18,637 nt of DNA, taken from Betaproteobacteria bacterium (GTDB taxonomy: Bacteria; Pseudomonadota; Gammaproteobacteria; Burkholderiales; SG8-39). The position numbers and the translations under genes were made by a program. The stretch lies in NCBI GenBank assembly GCA_027317055.1, contig DAHVFK010000017.1, positions 1 to 18,637 of the forward strand, given 5' to 3'. Shown in pieces: positions 1 to 6,706 of the stretch (its first letter is position 1; each line of letters opens with the position of its first letter). The notes under the pieces were generated by a model. That model was not told where the DNA came from and did not search any database. It worked only from the letters and a program-made list of their open reading frames with translations.

Positions 1-282
1 GCGCGCGCCGCGGTTCCGCTCGAGCCGCAGCCGGCGGCGGCCGATGAGCAGAGCGGCGTGTATCTGCAGCTCGGAGCGTTCTCCGCGCGCGAGAAGGCCG
101 AGAGCTTCCGCGTGCACGTATATCGCGAATTGGCCTGGCTGTCGGACGCGATCCACGTGCTGGCTAGCGGTGGGCTGTACAAGCTGCATCTGGGGCCGTA
201 TCGCAGCCAGGACCAGGCTCGCGCCGTGGCGCAACGCATCGAAAGCGAGCTGAACTTCAAGCCCGTGTTCATTGTCCGATAG
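1..282 (+). CDS. rlpA: RlpA-like septal lytic transglycosylase, C-terminal SPOR domain (partial)
   Basis: Only the last 93 codons are present; the reading frame is open from the first base, so the start lies to the left of the window. A short Ala/Pro/Glu-rich linker leads into a SPOR domain beginning at VYLQLGAFSAREKAE and ending in the typical short pattern (YKLHLGPYRSQDQARAVA, then a Val-Phe-Ile end). SPOR domains bind peptidoglycan stripped of stem peptides at division septa. RlpA proteins in this family carry an N-terminal lipoprotein signal and a double-psi beta-barrel transglycosylase domain, neither visible here. The name rests on the SPOR tail plus position directly before dacC, the usual betaproteobacterial order. 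Another SPOR-domain protein, such as a DedD-like one, would look the same from this fragment. Confidence 0.75.
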   Translation, partial: ARAAVPLEPQPAAADEQSGVYLQLGAFSAREKAESFRVHVYRELAWLSDAIHVLASGGLYKLHLGPYRSQDQARAVAQRIESELNFKPVFIVR

Positions 283-307
283 CGGTTCCGTCGTTTCGCC
301 GCTGTCC

Positions 308-313
308 TATAAT
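308..313 (+). promoter_or_regulatory. Candidate -10 element ahead of dacC
   Basis: A perfect TATAAT lies in the 55-bp gap between the upstream gene and dacC, 24 bp before the dacC ATG. Transcription would start near 320, leaving a leader of about 18 bases that includes a GGAAGGA ribosome-binding site. No convincing -35 hexamer sits 16-18 bp upstream, so this is a suggestion only. Such a box is rare by chance in DNA this GC-rich. Confidence 0.4.
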
Positions 314-337
314 CCGCCGCTTTTCGGAAGGAACTCC

Positions 338-1465
338 ATGCTCCGCACGCTCTTCGCGCTCTTCCTGTCAGGCCTGTACACCCTCGCCGCCGCCAGCATG
401 CCGCAGCCGCCTACGGTCGTCGGCAACGCGTGGCTGGTGGCCGACATGTCGAGCGGCCAGATTCTCGGCTCCGAGAAGGCGGATGCGCGCTTCGAGCCCG
501 CCTCGCTCACCAAGCTGATGACCGCCTACCTGGTGTTCACGGCCTTGCACGAAAAAAGCCTTTCCCTCCAGCAGCAAATCCCCGTCTCGGAGCGCGCCTG
601 GAAGGCACCCGGCTCGCGCATGTTCATCGAGCCCGGCAAGCCGGTGAGCGTCGAGCAGTTGATCCAGGGCATGGAGGTGCAGTCGGGCAACGACGCCTGC
701 ATCGCGCTGGCCGAAGCGGTTGCGGGCTCTCAGGACGTTTTCGTGCAGATGATGAACCGCGAGGCTCAGCGCCTCGGCATGAAGAACACTCACTTCATGA
801 ATCCGACGGGCTTGCCCGACCCGCAGCACTACAGTACCGCGCACGACATCTATCTTCTGGCGAGCGCCATCATCCACGATTTCCCTGCCGAGTACGCCAA
901 GTACTACTCGCAAAAGGAGTTCACCTACAACAACATTACGCAACGCAACCGCAACCGGCTGCTGTGGCTGGATCCGAGCGTGGACGGCGTAAAGACCGGA
1001 CACACCGAGGCGGCGGGCTACTGCCTGGTGGCGTCGGCCAAGCACGGGCCGCGGCGGCTGATGTCGGTGTTGCTCGGCGCGACGTCCGAGCAGATGCGGG
1101 CGCAGGAATCGCTCAAACTGCTCAACTGGGGCTATCAGTTCTTCGACAGCGTCAAGCTGTACGACAAGGACCAGGCGGTGAAGTCGCTCCAAGTCTGGAA
1201 GGGCGTCGCGCGTCAGGTCAAGGCCGGTTTCGACCGCGCGATCATGATCAGCGTGCCCAAAGGCGACGCGGACAAGCTGAAGGCCGAGCTGCTGTCGCAA
1301 CAGCCGCTGGTGGCCCCGGTTGCACAGGGCCAGCGCGTCGGCATGCTGCGGCTCACGCTGTACGGAAAGCCTTATGGCGAGTACCCCCTGCTGGCTCTCG
1401 AGCCGGTGGGCGTTGCGGGCATCTTCGGCAGGGCGTGGGATACACTGCGCCTGTGGATGAAGTAA
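338..1465 (+). CDS. dacC: D-alanyl-D-alanine carboxypeptidase, PBP5/6 type
   Basis: This 375-residue periplasmic serine D,D-carboxypeptidase trims the terminal D-alanine from peptidoglycan pentapeptides. All three penicillin-binding motifs are present in order: SLTK (Ser56, Lys59), SGN (116-118) and KTG (219-221). After the catalytic S11 domain comes a beta-rich PBP5 C-terminal domain (about 275-355), then an amphipathic tail, GIFGRAWDTLRLWMK, expected to lie on the outer face of the inner membrane. An N-terminal signal peptide, MLRTLFALFLSGLYTLAAAS, is clear. The frame is open back to 272, but the ATG at 338 is preferred because it has GGAAGGA just upstream and begins directly with the signal peptide. 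It follows the RlpA-like gene and lies 10 bp before dat. Which paralogue (dacA or dacC) it corresponds to is a naming convention. Confidence 0.93.
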   Translation: MLRTLFALFLSGLYTLAAASMPQPPTVVGNAWLVADMSSGQILGSEKADARFEPASLTKLMTAYLVFTALHEKSLSLQQQIPVSERAWKAPGSRMFIEPGKPVSVEQLIQGMEVQSGNDACIALAEAVAGSQDVFVQMMNREAQRLGMKNTHFMNPTGLPDPQHYSTAHDIYLLASAIIHDFPAEYAKYYSQKEFTYNNITQRNRNRLLWLDPSVDGVKTGHTEAAGYCLVASAKHGPRRLMSVLLGATSEQMRAQESLKLLNWGYQFFDSVKLYDKDQAVKSLQVWKGVARQVKAGFDRAIMISVPKGDADKLKAELLSQQPLVAPVAQGQRVGMLRLTLYGKPYGEYPLLALEPVGVAGIFGRAWDTLRLWMK

Positions 1466-1475
1466 CGAGGATGCC

Positions 1476-2342
1476 ATGGTCTTTCTGAACGGCAAGTTCC
1501 TGCCCATCGAGCAGGCGACGGTCCCGGTCCTCGACCGGGGGTTCATTTTCGGCGACGGCGTCTACGAGCTGGTGCCGGTGTATTCGCGCGTGCCGTTCAG
1601 GATCGACGAGCACTTGCGGCGGCTCGAGCGCAGCCTGGCCGAGGTGCGGATCAGAAATCCGTACAGCGCGGCGCAGTGGAAGGAGATCATCGCGCGCCTG
1701 ATCGCCGAGCAGCCCTTTGAGGACCAAGGAATCTACTTCCAGGTCACGCGCGGCGCGGCCAAGCGCGACCACGCCTTCCCGAAAGACGTCGCGCCTACGG
1801 TATTCATCATGTCCAACCCGCTGGTCAATCCGCCGCGCGAGCTGGTCGAAAGCGGCGCGGCTGCCCTTAGCGCGGTGGACAATCGCTGGCTGCGCTGCGA
1901 CATCAAGTCGATCTCGCTGATCGGCAACTGCCTGCTGCGGCAGATTTCGGCCGATGCCGGAGCGGCGGAAACCATCATGTTCCGCGACGGCAAGCTGACC
2001 GAGGCCTCGGCCTCGAACGTGTTCATCGTGAAGGCGGGCGTTATCCGCTCGCCGGCCAAGTCCAACCTGATCCTGCCAGGCATCACCTACGACGTTATCG
2101 TGGAGCTGGCGCAGTCCGCGGGCGTCGCGCTCGAGTTCGGCGAAATCACCGAAGCGGAGGTGCGCGCGGCGGACGAGCTGTGGATCACCTCGTCCTCGAA
2201 GGAGGTGCTGGCGATCGTCCAGCTCGACGGCAAGCCGATCGGGGACGGCAAGCCCGGCGCGGTGTTCCGCCGCATGTACCAGCTCTACCAGGAATACAAG
2301 CAGCGGGTGATGCGCGCCGGCAAGCAGGCGCTGGCGGCCTAG
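1476..2342 (+). CDS. dat: D-amino-acid transaminase (PLP class IV)
   Basis: This 288-residue fold-type IV PLP enzyme transfers the amino group of D-alanine or similar D-amino acids to a 2-oxoacid such as 2-oxoglutarate. The N-terminal DRGFIFGDGVYE motif (20-31) places a Tyr at 31. The Schiff-base lysine is Lys144 in CDIKSISL, and Glu176 in LTEASASNVF sits where the PLP-nitrogen contact is expected. KRDHAF gives Arg97-x-His99, matching the Arg98/His100 carboxylate trap of the Bacillus D-amino-acid transaminase. This favours D-amino-acid specificity over the related branched-chain (IlvE) and aminodeoxychorismate lyase (PabC) families. The ATG at 1476 is chosen because AACGAGG ends five bases before it; the ATG at 1471 hits a stop after five codons. 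The spacing to dacC and to the DUF493 gene (10 bp each) suggests one transcript. Confidence 0.9.
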   Translation: MVFLNGKFLPIEQATVPVLDRGFIFGDGVYELVPVYSRVPFRIDEHLRRLERSLAEVRIRNPYSAAQWKEIIARLIAEQPFEDQGIYFQVTRGAAKRDHAFPKDVAPTVFIMSNPLVNPPRELVESGAAALSAVDNRWLRCDIKSISLIGNCLLRQISADAGAAETIMFRDGKLTEASASNVFIVKAGVIRSPAKSNLILPGITYDVIVELAQSAGVALEFGEITEAEVRAADELWITSSSKEVLAIVQLDGKPIGDGKPGAVFRRMYQLYQEYKQRVMRAGKQALAA

Positions 2343-2352
2343 GAAGCGCCAG

Positions 2353-2622
2353 ATGAACGAGGTGCGCGAATCCGCGCTCACCTATCCGTGCGAGTTTCCG
2401 ATCAAGGTGATGGGTCGGCGCGAGGGCAGCTTCGCGCAGGAGGTAATGCAGATCGTGCTCAAGCACGCGCCCGATTTTGAGCCCGCGACGATCGAAATGC
2501 GGCCCAGCCGGCAGGGCAAGTATCTCGGGCTTACGCTGGTCATCCAGGCGCGCTCGCGTGAGCAACTCGACGCCCTGTATCGGGACCTTTGCGACCATCC
2601 GGCCGTGGTGATGGTGCTCTGA
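2353..2622 (+). CDS. ybeD: YbeD/DUF493 family protein
   Basis: This small cytoplasmic protein of 89 residues belongs to the YbeD (DUF493, UPF0250) family, whose known structures have an ACT-like alpha/beta fold. Family features are the N-terminal YPCEFPIKVMG, the central FEPATIEMRPSRQGKY, and the tail LDALYRDLCDHPAVVMVL. Its biochemical role is not established. In many proteobacteria it sits immediately before lipB, as here, so a link to lipoate metabolism is often suggested but remains inference. The ATG follows a GGAAGCG sequence by a few bases. Its TGA stop overlaps the lipB start (TGATG), consistent with translational coupling. Confidence 0.9.
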   Translation: MNEVRESALTYPCEFPIKVMGRREGSFAQEVMQIVLKHAPDFEPATIEMRPSRQGKYLGLTLVIQARSREQLDALYRDLCDHPAVVMVL

Positions 2623-3254
2623 TGGCAGCCGTGTTGGCCCCGGCGATTCACCTCAGGCAGCTCGGCAGCATGGATTACCTTGGCGCGCTCGAGGCGATGC
2701 GAAGCTTCACTTCGCAACGGAACGACGCGACCGACGACGAGCTGTGGCTGCTCGAGCATCCGCCGGTCTACACGCTCGGGCTCGGTGCCGATGCGGCGCA
2801 TGGGCCGCGCGCCGACAACGGGATTCCGGTGGTGAGGGTCGAGCGGGGAGGCGACATCACCTATCACGGCCCGGGCCAGGTCGTGCTGTACACCCTGGTC
2901 GACCTCGCGCGGCGCATGCTCAAGGTGCGCGCGTTCGTTGCCATGCTCGAGCAGTCGGTCATCGACCTGCTCGCCGAGCACGGGGTGGACGCCGCGCGCC
3001 GACCGGGCGCGCCCGGCGTGTACGTGGGCGGGGCCAAGATCGCGGCGCTCGGCATCCGGGTCGCGCGCGGGCGCGCGTTCCATGGCCTGGCGCTGAACGT
3101 GGACCTCGACCTGAGTCCGTTCGGCGCGATCGATCCCTGCGGCTACCCTGGGCTTGCGGTCACGCGCACGCGTGACCTGGGCGTTACAGGCAAGCCGGGC
3201 GAGCTCGGCGCCCGGCTGGCGCAGATCCTCGCCGCGAGGCTCGGCCATGCGTGA
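2622..3254 (+). CDS. lipB: Octanoyltransferase LipB
   Basis: LipB moves the octanoyl group from acyl carrier protein to the lipoyl domains of 2-oxoacid dehydrogenases and the glycine cleavage H protein, the first step of lipoate assembly. The 210-residue product carries the family signature RGGDITYHGPGQ (75-86). The expected catalytic pair is Lys139 in GGAKIAALGI and Cys173 in IDPCGYPGLAVT, so the enzyme looks intact. The frame is open upstream to 2589 inside the DUF493 gene, but the ATG at 2622, sharing a base with the previous stop, gives the normal family length and is preferred. The 3' end overlaps lipA by 8 bp. Confidence 0.95.
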   Translation: MAAVLAPAIHLRQLGSMDYLGALEAMRSFTSQRNDATDDELWLLEHPPVYTLGLGADAAHGPRADNGIPVVRVERGGDITYHGPGQVVLYTLVDLARRMLKVRAFVAMLEQSVIDLLAEHGVDAARRPGAPGVYVGGAKIAALGIRVARGRAFHGLALNVDLDLSPFGAIDPCGYPGLAVTRTRDLGVTGKPGELGARLAQILAARLGHA

Positions 3255-4188
3255 CGCCGGCGTCAAGGAAAAGGGGCAGGAAAAGACCGCCCGCATCCCG
3301 GTCAAGATCGTTCCGCGCGAGGCGCTGCCCAAGCCCGCGTGGATCCGGGTACGCGCGGCCAGCCCGAATTCGCGCTTCTACGAGATCAAGGACATCCTGC
3401 GCGCGCAGCAGCTGCACACTGTGTGCGAGGAGGCGTCATGCCCCAACATCGCCGAGTGCTTCGGCAAGGGCACTGCGACCTTCATGATCCTGGGCGACAT
3501 TTGTACTCGCCGCTGCCCGTTCTGCGACGTCGCGCACGGGCGGCCGCTTGCGCCCGACGCGAACGAGCCGCTGCACCTGGCCGAGACCATCGCGCGCCTT
3601 CAGCTTTCCTACGTCGTGATCACTAGCGTCGACCGCGACGACCTGAAAGACGGGGGCGCGCAACATTTCGTCGAATGCATCCGCTCGGTGCGCGAGCGCT
3701 CACCGCGCACGCGCATCGAGGTGCTGGTGCCTGACTTCAGGGGGCGCATCGAGCGCGCGATCGAGATCCTGGGCGCCGCGCCGCCGGACGTCATGAATCA
3801 CAACCTCGAAACCGTGCCGAGGCTTTACCGCAAGGCGCGCCCCGGCGGCGGCTACGTTCACTCGCTCGAGCTGCTGCGGTCGTTCAGGGCCCGCCATCCG
3901 GCGGTACCGACCAAGTCCGGGCTGATGGTCGGCCTAGGGGAGAGCGACGAGGAAATATTGCAGGTCATGCGCGATCTCAGAGCGCACCATGTGGACATGC
4001 TTACCATCGGCCAGTACCTGCAGCCGTCGGCGCACCACCTGCCGGTGGAGCGCTACGTCCATCCCGAGACCTTCGCCATGTTCGAGCGTGAGGCCGCGGC
4101 GATGGGTTTTCGCCACGCCGCCGTGGGCGCCATGGTGCGCTCGTCGTATCACGCCGACCGGCAGGCGCACGGCGCCGGCGTCACCTGA
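3247..4188 (+). CDS. lipA: Lipoyl synthase LipA (radical SAM)
   Basis: LipA inserts two sulfur atoms into the protein-bound octanoyl chain made by LipB, using one 4Fe-4S cluster for SAM cleavage and a second, sacrificial auxiliary cluster. In the 313-residue product the auxiliary-cluster cysteines are Cys60, Cys65 and Cys71, and the radical-SAM motif is CTRRCPFC (Cys86, 90, 93). The C-terminal RSSYHAD supplies the serine known to ligate the auxiliary cluster. Nothing essential is missing. The ATG at 3247 is chosen over upstream codons inside lipB because CGAGG lies seven bases before it and the length then matches the family. The 8-bp overlap with lipB suggests coupled translation. Confidence 0.96.
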   Translation: MRDAGVKEKGQEKTARIPVKIVPREALPKPAWIRVRAASPNSRFYEIKDILRAQQLHTVCEEASCPNIAECFGKGTATFMILGDICTRRCPFCDVAHGRPLAPDANEPLHLAETIARLQLSYVVITSVDRDDLKDGGAQHFVECIRSVRERSPRTRIEVLVPDFRGRIERAIEILGAAPPDVMNHNLETVPRLYRKARPGGGYVHSLELLRSFRARHPAVPTKSGLMVGLGESDEEILQVMRDLRAHHVDMLTIGQYLQPSAHHLPVERYVHPETFAMFEREAAAMGFRHAAVGAMVRSSYHADRQAHGAGVT

Positions 4189-4199
4189 GCCCGGCGCGC

Positions 4200-4529
4200 A
4201 TGGCCGCCTGGGTATCCGCGCTGAAGGCCGTCCTGCCGTACGTGACCAACATCGTGACAGCCGCGATTCCGGCGTTTACCTCGCGCATGGGGCAGGAACG
4301 ATCGGCCGAGGTGACTGCGCAGCAGATCGCTGAGCTGCAGAACGCTGCGACGCACAACGCCGAGTCGGTGAAGGTGCTGGCCGAGCAGCTTCAGCGCACG
4401 GTGAGCGCAGTCGAGCAGGGCGCGGTCAACGTCGACCGGGCGCTGCGCCGGCTGCGGCGGCTGGCAGCCGCGTCGCTGCTGGTCGCGCTTGTCGCGTTGT
4501 GCGCCGCGCTGCTCGTGCTTGTCGGATAA
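4200..4529 (+). CDS. Small tail-anchored coiled-coil protein, unknown function
   Basis: This 109-residue protein matches no family I can name. Residues 5-26 are moderately hydrophobic (VSALKAVLPYVTNIVTAAIP). Residues 32-80 are a helix-forming, Gln/Glu/Ala-rich stretch with heptad-like spacing (EVTAQQIAELQNAATHNAES). An Arg-rich patch, RALRRLRRL (80-88), then precedes a hydrophobic segment of about 20 residues that runs to the C-terminus. The layout suggests a tail-anchored inner-membrane protein with a cytoplasmic coiled coil, the Arg patch marking the cytoplasmic side. It begins 11 bp after lipA on the same strand with only a weak ribosome-binding site, so it is probably translated as the tail of the lip operon. 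Any role in lipoate synthesis is unsupported. Confidence 0.7.
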   Translation: MAAWVSALKAVLPYVTNIVTAAIPAFTSRMGQERSAEVTAQQIAELQNAATHNAESVKVLAEQLQRTVSAVEQGAVNVDRALRRLRRLAAASLLVALVALCAALLVLVG

Positions 4530-4561
4530 TGACGGCTTTGCTCAAAGGAAGAGGAAATGCC

Positions 4562-4783
4562 ATGAAGAGACTTGCGATGCTGATCATGCTGACGCTCGCG
4601 GCCGCGCCCGCGATGGCGATGAAGCCTTGCGAAGAGCTCAAGGCGGAAATCGCGGCGAAGATCGAGGTCAACGGGGTGAAGACTTACACACTGGAGATCG
4701 TTCCGATCGACGCGACGGTGGACGGCAAGGTGGTTGGTACCTGCGACGGCCACACCAAGAAGATCGTCTACCGGCGCGGCTAA
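4562..4783 (+). CDS. Small secreted DUF1161 protein
   Basis: A 73-residue periplasmic protein of the DUF1161 family, whose function is unknown. A signal peptide, MKRLAMLIMLTLAAAPAMA, is followed by CEELKAEIAAKIEVNGVKTY, then VVGTCDGHTKKIVYRR. These give two cysteines spaced as is usual for the family and probably disulfide-bonded in the periplasm. The frame is open further upstream to 4499, but the ATG at 4562 has a strong GGAAGAGGAAA ribosome-binding site and starts the signal peptide directly. It ends 4 bp before the next start, so it is probably cotranscribed with the DUF4197 gene. Confidence 0.88.
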   Translation: MKRLAMLIMLTLAAAPAMAMKPCEELKAEIAAKIEVNGVKTYTLEIVPIDATVDGKVVGTCDGHTKKIVYRRG

Positions 4784-4787
4784 GCGA

Positions 4788-5468
4788 GTGAAGGCCGCCG
4801 CGTTCGCCCTGATCGCTATGCTGGCCTGGAGCCCGCCTGCGGCGGCGCAGCTCGATCGGATCAGCAACAGGGACGCGGTCGCCGCGCTCAGGACCGCGCT
4901 CGAAAAGGGATCCCGGGCAGCGGTCGAGTCGCTCGGCCGCACCGACGGCTTCTTCGGCAACGAGCAGGTGAGGATTCCGCTGCCCGAGTCGCTGCAGCGG
5001 GCCGAGGGGTTGTTGCGTCGCCTGGGCATGGGCAGGTACGCCGACGAGCTGGTGCTCACCATGAACCGCGCGGCCGAGGCCGCCGTGCCGGAGGCGAAGA
5101 CGCTGCTGGTCGGAGCGGTGAAGAAGATGAGCGTCGAGGACGCAAAGGGAATCCTCACCGGCGGCGACACGGCCGGGACCGCGTACTTCCGTCGCACCAC
5201 CGAGGTTCAGCTGCGAGCCAGGTTCCTGCCGATCGTGAGCAAGGCGACCGCCAGGGTGAAGTTGGCCGAGAAATACAGCGAGTACGCGGACAAGGGCGCG
5301 CGCTTCGGTCTGGTGAGCAAGGAGGACGCGAACCTGGATGCCTATGTCACGCAGAAGGCACTCGACGGCCTGTTTCTGGTGATGGCCGAGGAAGAAAAGA
5401 AGATCCGCCAGGATCCGGTCGGTTCGGCCTCGAGCATCATCAGGAAGGTGTTCGGCGCGCTGCGCTGA
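4788..5468 (+). CDS. Secreted DUF4197 family protein
   Basis: This 226-residue protein has a signal peptide (KAAAFALIAMLAWSPPAAAQ) followed by a full-length DUF4197 domain. Recognisable blocks are an N-terminal LRTALEKGSRAAVESLG, then DGFFGNEQVRIPLPESL, a central MNRAAEAAVPEAKTLL, GTAYFRRTTEVQL, and near the end YVTQKALDGLFLVMAEEE. The protein is helix-rich, predicted periplasmic and of unknown function. The start is taken as GTG at 4788, four bases after the DUF1161 stop, because the signal peptide begins there. An ATG at 4734 in the same frame lies inside the DUF1161 gene and would add 18 non-signal residues. The last 29 bp overlap the end of the MFS gene on the other strand. Confidence 0.87.
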   Translation: MKAAAFALIAMLAWSPPAAAQLDRISNRDAVAALRTALEKGSRAAVESLGRTDGFFGNEQVRIPLPESLQRAEGLLRRLGMGRYADELVLTMNRAAEAAVPEAKTLLVGAVKKMSVEDAKGILTGGDTAGTAYFRRTTEVQLRARFLPIVSKATARVKLAEKYSEYADKGARFGLVSKEDANLDAYVTQKALDGLFLVMAEEEKKIRQDPVGSASSIIRKVFGALR

Positions 5469-6705
5469 GCGGTTGCGCCGACAGCGCGCGCACCGTCCAG
5501 AACAGGGTCAGGCCGCCGCCTGCGCACAGCGCCGCCAGCAGGAAGCCGGCACGGTAGTCGCCGGTCAGGTCGTGCAGCGTCCCGGCGGCCCAGGAGCCAA
5601 CCGCGCCCCCCAAGCCCATGCCGACCATGATCGTGCCGTAGACGGTGCCCAGGCCGCCGCCCGAGAAGTTGCGCGCCGAGAGCACCGCCACCAGCGGCCC
5701 GCGCGAGCCCTGCATGGTGCCGAACAGCAGCACGAAAGCCGCCACCAGCACGTAAGCGCGGTGCCACGCGAGCAGCGCGAGCATGCCGATGCCGACGATG
5801 GTCGAGGTATACGACAGCGTGGCGACCGGCCGTTCGCCGATGCGCTCGGCCAGCACCCCCGAGCCGAGCATGCCGACGATCGAGATCATTCCTACCAGGC
5901 CGTAGATCGAGGCCGCCTGGAGCGGCGTGAATCCGATCTCGACCAGGTAGGCCACCGCTTGCACGCCGATCGCGTAAGTGGTCACGGAGGTGAAGAACAT
6001 TACGCCGAACAGGGCCCAGAACGCGGGCGTGGCGAGCGCGCGCGCGATCGTCCACGAATTTCCCTGGCTGCCGGCGTGCTCGCCCCTGGCCGCGCGCTCG
6101 ACGGGTCCGGCGGCGATGCGCCGCCACGGCAGCGCGAGCACCAGCGGCAGCAGCGCGAGCAGCAGCCCGCCGAGTGCGTGGTAGGCTCCGCGCCAGCCGT
6201 AATGCTCGATCAGCCACTGCGTTCCGGGCGCGATGATCAGCAGCCCGGTGCCGAGCGCGGCGTAGAGCACCCCCATCGCGCTGGCGAGCCGGGCGCGGAA
6301 CCACCGGTTCGCCAGGCCCGAAGCCGGAACCATGCCGATCAGCGCCGCGCCGATACCTCCCGCTACCCCGACCAGCACGTAGAGTTGCCACAACGCGTCG
6401 AGCCAGCCGGCGAGCGCGTAGGCCGAGCCGAACAGGGCGAACCCCACGCAGTAGCAAAAACGCGGCCCGAGACGGTCGAACGCGATGCCGGCCAGGGGCG
6501 ACATCATCCCGGCGAACAGCATGTAGGTCGAGTACACGCCGGTGAGTGCAGCGCGATCGGCGCCGAATTCGCGCGCGAGCGGCAGCAGAAACACCGCATA
6601 GCTCTCGCCGATGCCGCGCGAGAGCATGTTCATTACGGTGCACAGTGCGAGAACGCCGACCGCAGTGCGCTTCAGCCCGATCTCATCGTGCGAAGTAGTC
6701 TGCAA
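5440..6705 (-). CDS. Major facilitator superfamily transporter
   Basis: A 421-residue integral membrane protein with about 12 predicted membrane helices and the MFS loop 2-3 motif GIAFDRLGPR (73-82), so a secondary transporter of the inner membrane. Phrases such as ESYAVFLLPLAREFGADR and a Gly-rich helix, MVGMGLGGAVGSWAAG, are reminiscent of monocarboxylate or oxalate/formate-type carriers, but the substrate cannot be told from sequence. The start is uncertain. A TTG at 6705-6703 lies one base after the polA stop and keeps the whole first membrane helix; the first ATG in frame (6633) would cut into that helix. There is no strong ribosome-binding site, so translation may depend on coupling to polA. 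The 3' end overlaps the convergent DUF4197 gene. Confidence 0.85.
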   Translation of the reverse strand: MQTTSHDEIGLKRTAVGVLALCTVMNMLSRGIGESYAVFLLPLAREFGADRAALTGVYSTYMLFAGMMSPLAGIAFDRLGPRFCYCVGFALFGSAYALAGWLDALWQLYVLVGVAGGIGAALIGMVPASGLANRWFRARLASAMGVLYAALGTGLLIIAPGTQWLIEHYGWRGAYHALGGLLLALLPLVLALPWRRIAAGPVERAARGEHAGSQGNSWTIARALATPAFWALFGVMFFTSVTTYAIGVQAVAYLVEIGFTPLQAASIYGLVGMISIVGMLGSGVLAERIGERPVATLSYTSTIVGIGMLALLAWHRAYVLVAAFVLLFGTMQGSRGPLVAVLSARNFSGGGLGTVYGTIMVGMGLGGAVGSWAAGTLHDLTGDYRAGFLLAALCAGGGLTLFWTVRALSAQPLSAARRTPS

Positions 6706-6706
6706 T

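Noticed and set aside
281..303. Inverted repeat AGCGG...CCGCT before dacC
   Set aside because: Five-base arms 13 bp apart are expected by chance in GC-rich DNA, and no U-run follows.
368..1546. Long minus-strand frame opposite dacC, and a similar one at 14249-15454
   Set aside because: Both are complementary-strand artefacts of biased codon use, lacking any family motif.
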